64,000 bases of DNA, from positions 6,530 to 70,529 of the forward strand of contig JBHGXV010000066.1 in assembly GCA_041920505.1 (NCBI GenBank). The letters run 5' to 3'. The notes under the pieces were generated by a model. That model did not search any database and had not been told where the DNA came from. It saw only the letters and a list, made by a program, of their open reading frames with translations. Position numbers and translations under genes: made by a program. This document shows, piece by piece, positions 27,115 through 36,215 of the stretch; position 1 is the first letter of the stretch, and each line of letters begins with the position of its first letter. This stretch comes from JBHGXV01 sp041920505. GTDB lineage: Bacteria; Bacillota; Bacilli; Brevibacillales; Brevibacillaceae.

Positions 27115-28893
27115 ATGCGGGTACGGCCGTTGACGGAAGAAGCCTATCTGCGTCTGTTGCGCACGGCCAAGCGGCAGGCTCCGGCCAGTCTGTGGATCAG
27201 CAAAGCCAAGGTGCTTGACGTCTACATGCGCGAATGGCGTGAAGCGGAAGTGGTTGTTTCGGGCGAGCGGATCGCCTATGTCGGCGAGACGCAGCCGCTT
27301 GTGGACGAGCGGACGGTGAAAATCGACGCGACCGGGTATTGGCTGGTGCCCGGTTACATTGAACCGCACGCTCATCCGTTCCAGTGGTACAATCCGTCCA
27401 GTTTGAGCGACTACGCTCTTCAGACGGGCACGACGACCATGATTTGCGACACCCTGATCCTGTACGGGATTCTCCCGGCAGACGAAGTGGAAAAGATCAT
27501 GGAAACGCTCGCCGCCCATCCGGTGAAGCAGTTTTTCTGGGCGAGGCTCGATCCGCAGAGCCACAAGCCGCAAAACAAGGCGAAATTTGCCGGTGAGCGG
27601 CTTGGCCGCATGATTTCCCATCCCCTGGTGATCCAGGGGGGAGAGTTGACCGACTGGCGCGGCATTCTCCAAGAGGATGACGCGATCCTGACGGGGCTGA
27701 AACAGGCCCGCGACCTGGGCAAACGCATCGAAGGCCACCATCCCGGCGCCTCGCCGGACACGCTCAACATTGCCGCCGCCGCGGGCGTGACCGCTTGCCA
27801 CGAAAGCATTGCCGCCGACGAGGTGATCCACCGGCTGCGTCTGGGGATGTACGCCACGCTGCGCCATTCCTCGATCCGGCCGGACTTGCCGGAGTTGGTT
27901 CGCGGCCTCATCGAAAAAGGCGTGCCCTGGTCGTCGCGGTTGATGCTTACGTCGGACGGTTGCACGCCGCCGATGATGCGCCACGGGTTTATGGATTACA
28001 CCGTGCGCGTCGCGATCGAAGCGGGCATGCCGCCGATCGACGCCTATGTGACGGCGTCGCTTACGCCTGCCGTGTATTACGGACTGGACGCCGAAATCGG
28101 GGGGATCGCCCCCGGCCGCCTCGCTGACCTGCTGCTGCTGAGAGCGCCGGACGATCCAACCCCGGTCACGGTGATCGCCAACGGAACCGTCTGGGCGCAA
28201 AACAGGACGCTTTGCCAAACGCCTCCTCGTCTTGACTGGAGCCGTTACTGTTTCCCCGACCTGCGCGGCGCCGCCCCGCGCCTGTCGGCGGAGGCGTTCC
28301 GCATGTGCGACACCGGCGAAGCCGTACCCGTTTTGCAGATGCAGAATGCCGTCATCACCAGGCTGTCACTAGAGCGCCTGCCTGTCGACCAAACGGGCTG
28401 CCTCAGCCTTGACCACGATGCCGAACTGGCCTGGATTGCCCTGATCGATCCGCACGGCAAACGCCTCACACAGGCGGCCGTGCGCGGTTACGGCCGCGAT
28501 CTGGAGGGCATCGCCAGTTCGTATACGGCTTCCGCAGACTGGCTCGTCATCGGCCGGGACCCGCACGCCATGGCCGCCGCGTTGGAGCGGCTCAACCAAC
28601 TGGGCGGCGGGTTGGTGATGATCGACCAGGGCCAGATCGTTTACGAGTTGCCGCTGCCCTTGGGCGGCATGATGTCCGATCTGCCGATGGAAGACGTGAT
28701 CGAGCGGGCGGAGGAGTTTTTCCGCCTGCTTCGGGTCAAGGGTCACCGCCACATCGATCCGATTTACTCGCTGTTGTTCTTTTCCGCCACCCATCTGCCG
28801 TTTGTCCGCATGACAGCCGAAGGCGTCTACGACGTCAAGCAAGGAAGGGTGATATCCCCCGCCCGAACGCTTGACGAACGCTTCTTTGGCTGA
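27115..28893 (+). CDS. yerA: Adenine deaminase-like amidohydrolase (YerA type)
   Basis: A 592-residue amidohydrolase related to adenine deaminase (adenine to hypoxanthine plus ammonia). Metal-site blocks are PGYIEPHAHP (HxH), QGGELTDW (bridging Glu), IEGHHPG, ACHES and LTSDGC (final Asp). The C-terminal adenine-deaminase domain is present, with the GRLADLLLL strand of the composite fold. It matches yerA of B. subtilis in position between purD and yerB. True Ade and YerA are paralogues and B. subtilis YerA is not the main adenine deaminase, so the exact substrate stays open. AGGTGG lies 5 nt before the ATG. Confidence 0.8.
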   Translation: MRVRPLTEEAYLRLLRTAKRQAPASLWISKAKVLDVYMREWREAEVVVSGERIAYVGETQPLVDERTVKIDATGYWLVPGYIEPHAHPFQWYNPSSLSDYALQTGTTTMICDTLILYGILPADEVEKIMETLAAHPVKQFFWARLDPQSHKPQNKAKFAGERLGRMISHPLVIQGGELTDWRGILQEDDAILTGLKQARDLGKRIEGHHPGASPDTLNIAAAAGVTACHESIAADEVIHRLRLGMYATLRHSSIRPDLPELVRGLIEKGVPWSSRLMLTSDGCTPPMMRHGFMDYTVRVAIEAGMPPIDAYVTASLTPAVYYGLDAEIGGIAPGRLADLLLLRAPDDPTPVTVIANGTVWAQNRTLCQTPPRLDWSRYCFPDLRGAAPRLSAEAFRMCDTGEAVPVLQMQNAVITRLSLERLPVDQTGCLSLDHDAELAWIALIDPHGKRLTQAAVRGYGRDLEGIASSYTASADWLVIGRDPHAMAAALERLNQLGGGLVMIDQGQIVYELPLPLGGMMSDLPMEDVIERAEEFFRLLRVKGHRHIDPIYSLLFFSATHLPFVRMTAEGVYDVKQGRVISPARTLDERFFG

Positions 28894-28974
28894 AAGAATG
28901 TGATTCACAAAACAAACCGCGTCACAAGAGAGCCAATCCCCCGGGTTTCATTGTGATAAAAATTATTTTTTCTC

Positions 28975-29002
28975 TTGTAAATTTTCTTATTTATTCTACA
29001 AT
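28975..29002 (+). promoter_or_regulatory. Promoter of the liv operon
   Basis: TTGTAA (28975-28980), 16 nt, TACAAT (28997-29002), in a strongly AT-rich stretch. The spacer contains AATTTTCT, half of the CodY consensus. Confidence 0.6.
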
Positions 29003-29138
29003 AAAGGAAGCCAAGCCACCCGCAGACGGGGAAATGGTAAAAAATTCCTGACAATCCCCTTCGTGTGTGGCAAATAGGCTGAAATTTCATTATCTTTCAA
29101 TCAAACAGAAAGGTCACAAAAAGGGGGATTTACTTTTT

Positions 29139-30371
29139 ATGAAGAAGCGGACACAACTGGCATTTTTTACGGCGATGTTGGCCGTCGGAACGGCCCTCGC
29201 CGGATGCGGCGGCGCAAACAACGCGAGCGGCGGCAACTCTGCGCCGTCCACCAACCAACAGGGATCAGGCAGCTCGGATTCAGCCGCAGGCAGCGGCGGC
29301 AAAATCGTCATCGCGACAGTAGGTCCGCTCTCCGGTTCCGCGTCCGACTACGGTGATTCGGCGAAAACGGGTGCCGAGTACGCGCTCAAACTGAAGCAGG
29401 AAGAGTTCAAAAAACTGGGCTTTGACCTTGAGTTGCTGGCGCAAGACGACCAGGCCGACCCGAAACAGGGCGTAGCCAGCGCGGAAATGCTGATCTCCAA
29501 CCCGGACGTGCTCGGTGTGGTGGGTCACGTGACCACCGGCTCCTCCATCCCGGCTTCGGCCAAATACGAAGAAGCCCACCTGGTGATGGTCTCTCCGTCC
29601 AGCACGGGTGAAAAGCTGACGGAGGAAGGCAAGAAGGTCGTTCACCGCGTCTGCGCCCGCGACGACCAGCAAGGCTCCAAAGCGGCGATCTACGCCAAAA
29701 ACAAGCTGAATGTGAAAACCGCGTTTATCATCCACGACAAGGGCGCGTATGGACAAGGCCTCGCCGAGCAGGTGAAAGCCCAGTTCGAAAAAGACGGCGT
29801 GCAAATCCTCGGCTTCGAAGGCATCACGCCGGGCGAAAAGGACTACAGCGCGGTCATCAATCAGGTCGCGGCGAAAAATCCGGACATTCTCTACTTCGGC
29901 GGCTACTACGCGGAAGGCGGCATCCTCGTCAAGCAAGCGCGTGAAAAAGGCTTCAAGGGCTACTTCATGGGCGGCGACGGCCTCGACTCCGCAGACATGC
30001 TGAAAATCGCCGGCAACGCTGCGGACGGTTTGGTCTTCACCTCCACGGTCGGCGACGTGACCTCGACGGAGGAAGGCAAGAAGTGGGTGGCCGATTTTGA
30101 AAAAGCCACAGGCAAAAAAGTTGGAATTTTCACCTCTTTCGGATATGACGCGATGAACGTCATGCTGAACGGGGTGCTGGAAGCGATCAAGGCGAACGGC
30201 GGCAAGAAACCGACTCGCGAACAAGTGCTGGACGCCGTTCACAAAACCACCGACTTCCAGGGCCAGTTCGTCAAGGTAAGCTTCGACGACAAGGGCGACA
30301 ACAAATACGCCAAAGTGTTCATCTACAAGTACGACAAGGGCAACAAAGTGTACGTGGGCGAAGCGGAATGA
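29139..30371 (+). CDS. livJ: Branched-chain amino acid-binding lipoprotein, copy 1
   Basis: A 410-residue substrate-binding protein of the LivJ/type I periplasmic-binding family. The signal peptide ends in the lipobox LAGC (C23), followed by a Gly/Ser/Asn-rich linker, then the mature domain from KIVIATVGPLSG. It contains the block QDDQADPKQGVASAE and ends GDNKYAKVFIYKY. Leu/Ile/Val is the usual ligand, but the family also binds other amino acids or amides. The ATG at 29139 has AAAGGGGGA about 11 nt upstream. It is the first of three tandem paralogues ahead of livHMGF. Confidence 0.9.
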   Translation: MKKRTQLAFFTAMLAVGTALAGCGGANNASGGNSAPSTNQQGSGSSDSAAGSGGKIVIATVGPLSGSASDYGDSAKTGAEYALKLKQEEFKKLGFDLELLAQDDQADPKQGVASAEMLISNPDVLGVVGHVTTGSSIPASAKYEEAHLVMVSPSSTGEKLTEEGKKVVHRVCARDDQQGSKAAIYAKNKLNVKTAFIIHDKGAYGQGLAEQVKAQFEKDGVQILGFEGITPGEKDYSAVINQVAAKNPDILYFGGYYAEGGILVKQAREKGFKGYFMGGDGLDSADMLKIAGNAADGLVFTSTVGDVTSTEEGKKWVADFEKATGKKVGIFTSFGYDAMNVMLNGVLEAIKANGGKKPTREQVLDAVHKTTDFQGQFVKVSFDDKGDNKYAKVFIYKYDKGNKVYVGEAE

Positions 30372-30508
30372 GCCTGTAAAAAGCCAATCGGCACTCTGGA
30401 GGAAGAACGAGTACGCGTTGTCTTTTCAATACCGCAATGGATGTGCATCCAATAGAGTCGCTGCTGATACTTCCAGAAAAAGAGAGAAATAATGAGGGGG
30501 ATTTTCTG

Positions 30509-31753
30509 ATGAAAAGGCGGACTCAACTAGGCTTCCTCACCACAGCCGTTGCGGTAGGCATGGCTCTTTCGGGGTGCGGCGCTTCGCCCGCCGGCAATAC
30601 GGGCGGCCAGGCTCAGCAACCGCAAGCCCAGCCCCAGCCCCAGGCAAGCGGGAATGGCGGACAGAATGCGGCAGGCAGCAGCAACAAGATTTTGATTGCG
30701 ACGCAAAGCCCGCTGTCCGGCCCGCAATCCGTCCTGGGGGATTCGATCAAGACGGGTGCCGAGTACGCGCTCAAACTGAAGCAGGAAGAGTTCAAAAAAC
30801 TGGGCTTCGACGTCGAACTGTTCCCGCAGGATGACCAGGCCGATCCCAAGCAGGGGGTGGCCAACGCCGAACTGCTGGTGTCCAACCCGGACGTGCTGGG
30901 AGTGGTCGGCCACCTGAACACAGGGGTGTCGATCCCCGCCTCCGTCAAGTACGAAGAAGGCAAGCTGGTGATGGTCTCGCCGGCCAACACCGGGGTCAAG
31001 CTGACGGAAGAAGGCAAGAAAGTGGTTCACCGGATTTGCGCGCGTGACGACCAACAAGGTCCGAAGGCGGCCAAGTACGCGGAAAAACTTGGCGTCAAGA
31101 CCGCCTTTCTGATTCACGACAAGACCGCCTACGGACAAGGCTTGGCCGATCAGGTGAAAGCGCAGTTGGAAAAAGACGGGGTGAAGGTGGTCGGCTACGA
31201 GGGCATCACCCAGGGAGAGAAGGATTACAGCGCCGTGCTCAACCAGGTCATCGGCAAGAACCCTGACATGATCTACATGGGCGCGGTGTACACCGAAGCC
31301 GGCGTGCTGGTCAAACAAGCCCGGGAGAAAGGCTACAAGGGGCTGATGATGGGCGGCGACGCGATTGACTCCTCGGAGATGTTCAAAATCGCCGGTCCGG
31401 CCGCGGAAGGCGTCGTGTTCACCACGACTGCGGGCGATGTCACTTCGAGCGAAGAAGGCAAGAAGTGGGTGGCCGACTACGAGAAGACGATGGGCAAAAA
31501 ACCGGAAACCTACTCCGTCTACGGGTTTGACGCGATGAACGTCGTCCTCAACGGGGTGATGGAGGCGATCAAGGCCAACGGCGGCAAGAAGCCGACCCGC
31601 GAACAAGTGCTGGAGGCGGTTCACCACACCAAAGACTTCCAGGGACAATTCACGAAGGTTACGTTTGACGAAAAAGGCGACAACAAGTATGCGGACGTAT
31701 TTGTTTACAAATATGGCAAGGACAAAACGATTTTCCTGGGAAAAATCGACTGA
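30509..31753 (+). CDS. livJ: Branched-chain amino acid-binding lipoprotein, copy 2
   Basis: A 414-residue paralogue of the gene before it. The lipobox is LSGC (C23) and the linker is Gln/Pro-rich, unlike copy 1. The mature part is very similar, including an exact 56-nt match to copy 1 (30752-30807 against 29367-29422). This points to a recent duplication or gene conversion. The ATG has GAGGGGG 8 nt upstream. The 137 nt between copies 1 and 2 holds no gene or clear terminator that I can see. Confidence 0.9.
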   Translation: MKRRTQLGFLTTAVAVGMALSGCGASPAGNTGGQAQQPQAQPQPQASGNGGQNAAGSSNKILIATQSPLSGPQSVLGDSIKTGAEYALKLKQEEFKKLGFDVELFPQDDQADPKQGVANAELLVSNPDVLGVVGHLNTGVSIPASVKYEEGKLVMVSPANTGVKLTEEGKKVVHRICARDDQQGPKAAKYAEKLGVKTAFLIHDKTAYGQGLADQVKAQLEKDGVKVVGYEGITQGEKDYSAVLNQVIGKNPDMIYMGAVYTEAGVLVKQAREKGYKGLMMGGDAIDSSEMFKIAGPAAEGVVFTTTAGDVTSSEEGKKWVADYEKTMGKKPETYSVYGFDAMNVVLNGVMEAIKANGGKKPTREQVLEAVHHTKDFQGQFTKVTFDEKGDNKYADVFVYKYGKDKTIFLGKID

Positions 31754-31805
31754 TAGCCAAAATGATTTGAAAGAAAAGAAAAACATACACTGGGGGTTTT
31801 CGCCA

Positions 31806-33035
31806 ATGAAAAAGCGTACGCACATTAGCTTGTTGACGGCAGTTCTTTCTGTTGGTATGATTGTCGGAGGTTGCGGTGGTGGCGGCAACAACGCGACAGG
31901 CGGCAATTCGGGACCCGCGCAGCAGGGCGGATCCTCGGGCGGCGGCGCCGCTTCCGGCAGCAACAAGATTCTCATCGCAACGCAAAGCCCGCTCTCCGGG
32001 CCGCAATCCAACGTCGGTGACGCAATCAAGACGGGTGCGGAATTTGCGTTGAATCAACAAAAAGAAGAATTCAAAAAATTGGGATTCGACTTGGAATTGT
32101 ACCCACAGGACGACCAGGCTGACCCGAAACAGGGGGTAGCCAACGCCGAGTTGCTTGTCTCCAACCCGGACGTATTGGGCGTCGTCGGCCACTACAACAC
32201 CGGGGTGGCCATCCCGTCCTCGGTGAAGTACGAAGAAGGCAAACTGGTCATGGTGTCTCCAGCCAACACCGGCGTGAAGCTGACCGAAGAAGGCAAGAAG
32301 ACTGTTCACCGGATCTGCGCGCGCGACGACCAGCAAGGCCCGGCAGGCGCGACGTACGCCGAGAAGAAACTGGGTGTCAAATCGGTCTTCCTGATTCACG
32401 ACAAAACCGCCTATGGTCAAGGGCTCGTCGACCAGGTAAAAGCGCAGTTTGAAAAAGACGGCGTAAAGGTGCTTGGTTACGAGGGCATCACCCAAGGCGA
32501 GAAAGACTACAGCGCGGTGCTTAACCAAGTCATCTCCAAAAATCCCGACATGATCTACTTCGGCGGGATCTTCTCCGAAGCCGGCATCCTCGTCAAGCAA
32601 GCCCGCGAAAAAGGCTTCAAGGGTTACTTCATGGGCGGTGACGGCATCGACTCCACCGATATGATCAAGATTGCCGGTCCCGCGGTCGAAGGCGTGGTCT
32701 ACACCTCAACTGCAGGTGACGTCACCCAAACCGAGGAAGGCAAGAAGTGGGCGGCGGAATACGAGAAAGCGACCGGCAAGAAACCGGAAAACTACTCCGT
32801 ATACGCCTATGACGCCATGAACGTTCTACTCAACGGCGTCAAAGAAGCCATCAAGGCGAACGGCGGCAAGAAGCCGACCCGCGAGCAGGTGCTGGAAGCT
32901 GTTCACAACACCAAGGACTTCCAGGGCCAGTTTGTAAAAGTAAGCTTTGACGAAAAAGGCGACAACAAGTTCGCAGACGTGTTTATCTACAAGTTTGGCA
33001 AAGATCATATCGAATTTGTCGGAAAAGCAGAATAA
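31806..33035 (+). CDS. livJ: Branched-chain amino acid-binding lipoprotein, copy 3
   Basis: A 409-residue third paralogue, 52 nt after copy 2. The lipobox is VGGC (C23) with a Gly/Asn/Ser linker. The mature part keeps LYPQDDQADPKQGVANAE, DKTAYGQGLVDQVKAQFEKD and the common C-terminus. Differences from copies 1 and 2 cluster in short loops (for example HYNTGVAIPSSVKY), which may alter ligand choice. A G-rich site (TGGGGG) lies about 10 nt upstream of the ATG. Confidence 0.9.
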   Translation: MKKRTHISLLTAVLSVGMIVGGCGGGGNNATGGNSGPAQQGGSSGGGAASGSNKILIATQSPLSGPQSNVGDAIKTGAEFALNQQKEEFKKLGFDLELYPQDDQADPKQGVANAELLVSNPDVLGVVGHYNTGVAIPSSVKYEEGKLVMVSPANTGVKLTEEGKKTVHRICARDDQQGPAGATYAEKKLGVKSVFLIHDKTAYGQGLVDQVKAQFEKDGVKVLGYEGITQGEKDYSAVLNQVISKNPDMIYFGGIFSEAGILVKQAREKGFKGYFMGGDGIDSTDMIKIAGPAVEGVVYTSTAGDVTQTEEGKKWAAEYEKATGKKPENYSVYAYDAMNVLLNGVKEAIKANGGKKPTREQVLEAVHNTKDFQGQFVKVSFDEKGDNKFADVFIYKFGKDHIEFVGKAE

Positions 33036-33061
33036 TACATTCAGCCTCAACCAGAAAAACA

Positions 33062-33084
33062 GGGGCGACACTGGTGGTCGCCCC
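33062..33084 (+). promoter_or_regulatory. Strong hairpin between binding-protein genes and permease genes
   Basis: Perfect 8-bp stem GGGGCGAC-ACTGGTG-GTCGCCCC without a real T run (TTCATT follows). It may protect the upstream mRNA 3' end or act as a partial terminator, lowering livHMGF relative to the binding proteins. Confidence 0.55.
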
Positions 33085-33157
33085 TTCATTCTGGAGAAAG
33101 ATTTGATTAATCAATTAAAGTCTATAAACGAAAAACGAAAAGAGGGAGAAGACAACG

Positions 33158-34105
33158 ATGCTAAGCATACTACCTCAGGTTCTAGTTGACGGACTGACCC
33201 TCGGGTTTATGTATGCCGTCGTGGCCCTGGGTTACACGATGGTTTACGGGATCTTGGAATTCATCAACTTCGCCCACGGGGAAATCTTCATGGTGGGGGC
33301 GTTTATCGGGACGGAAGTGTTGTTGATCTCCGACTCGTTGGGCGCGCTCCAGGGCATGAATCCGTACGTTGCCTTCGTCCTCAGCCTTGTGATTGCGATG
33401 GTTCTGACCGGCGCGCTCGGTGTGGGGATTGAACGGATCGCGTATCGGCCGCTTCGAAGCGCTCCGCGACTGGTTCCGCTGATTTCCGCGATTGGCGTGT
33501 CCTTTTTGCTGCAAGACCTTGTCCGTTTTACCGAAGCGATTTGTCGTAATGAATTTATTCTGAATGCTCCGATTCTCTTTAAAGGTATGATCAATCTGGG
33601 ATTTGCCCAAATTCCGCAAAAAGCATTACTCGTTGTGCTCATTGCGATTGTGATGATGATCGGTCTGACGTTGTTTGTCAACAAAACAAAGTGGGGAATC
33701 GCCATGCGGGCCGTAGCGCAGGATCAAAGTACGGCTTCGCTGATGACCATAAACGTAGACAAGGTAATCATGCTGACCTTCCTGATCGGTTCCAGCCTGG
33801 GGGGTGCCACCGGGGTTCTGTTTGCCCAAAACTACGGAACCATCGACCCCTACATCGGGTTTATTCTCGGCCTGAAAGCGTTTACCGCAGCCGTTCTCGG
33901 CGGTATCGGGAACCTGCGCGGCGCGATGGTGGGCGGCGTGATTCTCGGTTTGCTGGAGTCGCTGGCCGGCGCGTACATGGGTCCGCTGACAAATGGAGCG
34001 TTCGGTGCCGAGTATAAGGACGTATTTGCCTTTGCCATTCTGATTCTCGTGCTTCTGTTCAAACCGGAGGGTTTGTTCGGAGAAGCCGTGAAAGAGAAAG
34101 TGTAG
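33158..34105 (+). CDS. livH: Branched-chain amino acid ABC transporter permease LivH
   Basis: A 315-residue inner-membrane permease with about eight hydrophobic helices. The family opening QVLVDGLTLGFMYAVVALGYTMVYGILEFINFAHGE is split here by the usual first helix, and the AVLGGIGNLRGAMVGG block precedes the last helices. It pairs with LivM to form the channel. AGAGGGAG lies 8 nt before the ATG. It follows the three binding proteins after a 122-nt gap with a hairpin. Confidence 0.95.
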   Translation: MLSILPQVLVDGLTLGFMYAVVALGYTMVYGILEFINFAHGEIFMVGAFIGTEVLLISDSLGALQGMNPYVAFVLSLVIAMVLTGALGVGIERIAYRPLRSAPRLVPLISAIGVSFLLQDLVRFTEAICRNEFILNAPILFKGMINLGFAQIPQKALLVVLIAIVMMIGLTLFVNKTKWGIAMRAVAQDQSTASLMTINVDKVIMLTFLIGSSLGGATGVLFAQNYGTIDPYIGFILGLKAFTAAVLGGIGNLRGAMVGGVILGLLESLAGAYMGPLTNGAFGAEYKDVFAFAILILVLLFKPEGLFGEAVKEKV

Positions 34106-34115
34106 GTGAGAGAAC

Positions 34116-35399
34116 GTGGCTAAAAACGTATTCAACACGATGTTTAAGGACAAGCAGATCCCGCTTCTCTTTACCGTCCTCTGGGTGGCGGCTTTCTCCG
34201 CCGCGCTCCACATCATGGAGAAATCAGTCACCGCCTTTATCGGGATTTTGGCTTCCATCATCCTCATCTACTACACCCGTGCATCGAAGCTGGTGCGCTT
34301 CGTGCTGGGAGCGGTTGTGCTGTTGCTGATCATTCCGCTCGTCGCCGGTGACAACCGGTACTACATGGAGGTCGCGTCGCAGGTCGGGATTTACGTGGCC
34401 ATGGCGCTCGGGCTGAATATCGTAGTCGGCTTTGCCGGTTTGCTCGACCTTGGGTACGTTGCCTTTTTCGCCGCAGGGGCTTACGCGTACGCGATCTTTG
34501 CGACGTCGCAAGCGAACGAATTTATTCCCGGGAACCTGTTTCCGCTGAGCGGCGAATGGTTCTGGCCTTTCTTGATCGTCGGTCTGATCGTGGCCGCGAT
34601 TTTCGGGATCTTGCTTGGCTTGCCGGTCTTGCGGGTAAAAGGGGACTACCTGGCGATCGTCACCCTTGGGTTCGGGGAGATCATCCGGATCATCTTCAAC
34701 AACCTGGACAAGCCGATCAACATTACCAACGGTCCGCAAGGGTTGACGCCGATCGCCTCGCCTGAACTGTTCGGCGTCAAGATGACGACACCTTTCTACT
34801 TCTACTTCATCGTGCTGTTTGTGATCGCCATTATCGTGCTGGCCAACGTGCGCTTTGAACACTCCCGTCTCGGACGAGCCTGGATCGCGGTGCGCGAAGA
34901 CGAACTGGCTGCGCAGTCGATGGGGATTTCGCTTTTGCACACCAAGCTGGCGGCGTTTGCGACCGGCGCGTCGTTTGCCGGGGTCGTCGGGGTCATTTTC
35001 GCCGCGAAGCAAACGTTCGTCGACCCGACGTCCTTTACCCTGATGGAATCGATCGGGATTCTCGTCATGGTCATTCTCGGCGGCAGCGGCAGCATCCCGG
35101 GCGTTGTGCTCGGCGCGTCGTTTGTCACCGTGCTGCAGGTGCAATTGCTGAAAGAGTTCTCCAACTTCCTGCACTCCCTGCAACAATCGGGCGTGATCAA
35201 TCTGCCGAGCCAGCTTGACCCGTCCAAATTCCAGCGTCTCATCTTTGGGATTATGCTGATTCTCGTCGCGTTGTACAGGCCAAACGGGTTGATCCCCGCA
35301 AAGCGCAAGAAGAATGACATCGACGCAATCAAACAAAGTCCGTACGCCAAAGAAAAGCTGGGCATACTGGCCAAGACCAGCGGTGGCAAACAAGCATAA
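34116..35399 (+). CDS. livM: Branched-chain amino acid ABC transporter permease LivM
   Basis: A 427-residue permease, longer than LivH because of extra N-terminal helices, as is normal for LivM. Family blocks are YVAMALGLNIVVGFAGLLDLGYVAFFAAGAYAYA in the middle and GGSGSIPGVVLGA towards the C-terminus. The last 40 residues are polar and basic, probably cytoplasmic. A GTG start 10 nt after livH is used. Confidence 0.95.
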   Translation: MAKNVFNTMFKDKQIPLLFTVLWVAAFSAALHIMEKSVTAFIGILASIILIYYTRASKLVRFVLGAVVLLLIIPLVAGDNRYYMEVASQVGIYVAMALGLNIVVGFAGLLDLGYVAFFAAGAYAYAIFATSQANEFIPGNLFPLSGEWFWPFLIVGLIVAAIFGILLGLPVLRVKGDYLAIVTLGFGEIIRIIFNNLDKPINITNGPQGLTPIASPELFGVKMTTPFYFYFIVLFVIAIIVLANVRFEHSRLGRAWIAVREDELAAQSMGISLLHTKLAAFATGASFAGVVGVIFAAKQTFVDPTSFTLMESIGILVMVILGGSGSIPGVVLGASFVTVLQVQLLKEFSNFLHSLQQSGVINLPSQLDPSKFQRLIFGIMLILVALYRPNGLIPAKRKKNDIDAIKQSPYAKEKLGILAKTSGGKQA

Positions 35400-35420
35400 G
35401 CCGAATGGGGGGAACGCAAG

Positions 35421-36197
35421 ATGGCACTACTGGAAGCAATCGGCTTGACGAAGCGATTCGGCGGTCTCGTTGCCAATCAGGACGTCACCGTGAAAATTGA
35501 AAAAGGAACGATTACCGCTGTCATCGGGCCGAACGGGGCCGGGAAGACGACGTTCTTCAATATGATCACCGGGTTCTACGTGCCGGACGAAGGAGACGTG
35601 CTCCTCAACGGCAAAAGCATCAAGGGACTGCGTCCCGACCAGATCGCGGAGCGGGGGATCACCCGGACGTTCCAAAACATCCGTCTGTTCAAGGAGATGA
35701 CCGCGCTGGAAAACGTCATGGTCGGCGTGCACAGCCGCCTGTCCGCCGGTCTGTTGGGGATTTTGTTCAACACCAAGCGGGTGCGTGAAGAGGAAGAGCG
35801 GGCGCGCGTGGAAGCGTACCAACTGCTGGAATACGTCGGGATCGATCACATCGCCAACGAAGCGGCCGGCAGCCTGCCGTACGGGTTGCAGCGCCGTCTG
35901 GAGATCGCCCGCGCGCTGGCGACCAATCCGCAGATTATCCTGCTGGACGAACCGGCGGCGGGGATGAACCCGCGCGAGACGGTGGAGATGACCGATTTTA
36001 TCCGCAAACTGCGCACCGAACTGGACTTGACGATCATTCTGATCGAGCACGACATGAAACTGGTCATGGGACTGAGCGAATATATCCACGTGCTTGACTA
36101 CGGGCGGAAAATCGCCGAAGGCACGCCGGACGAAATCCGCAACAATCCGAAGGTCATCGAGGCGTACCTCGGGAAAAGTGCTACGGAAGCGTCGTAA
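35421..36197 (+). CDS. livG: Branched-chain amino acid ABC transporter ATPase LivG
   Basis: A 258-residue ATP-binding subunit. Walker A is GPNGAGKTT (about residues 37-45); the signature is the LPYGLQRRLEIARAL stretch, with Y-G-L-Q-R in place of LSGGQ as often seen in LivG; Walker B is IILLDEPAAG, and the switch His is in LIEHDM. A G-rich ribosome site precedes the ATG. It works as a heterodimer with LivF. Confidence 0.96.
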   Translation: MALLEAIGLTKRFGGLVANQDVTVKIEKGTITAVIGPNGAGKTTFFNMITGFYVPDEGDVLLNGKSIKGLRPDQIAERGITRTFQNIRLFKEMTALENVMVGVHSRLSAGLLGILFNTKRVREEEERARVEAYQLLEYVGIDHIANEAAGSLPYGLQRRLEIARALATNPQIILLDEPAAGMNPRETVEMTDFIRKLRTELDLTIILIEHDMKLVMGLSEYIHVLDYGRKIAEGTPDEIRNNPKVIEAYLGKSATEAS

Positions 36198-36215
36198 GGG
36201 GGGGAGAAACGAGTC

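Noticed and set aside
29139..33035. Tandem repeats in this region as a CRISPR array or mobile element
   Set aside because: The repeats are three full-length coding paralogues of 1.2 kb, without short direct repeats, terminal inverted repeats or transposase.
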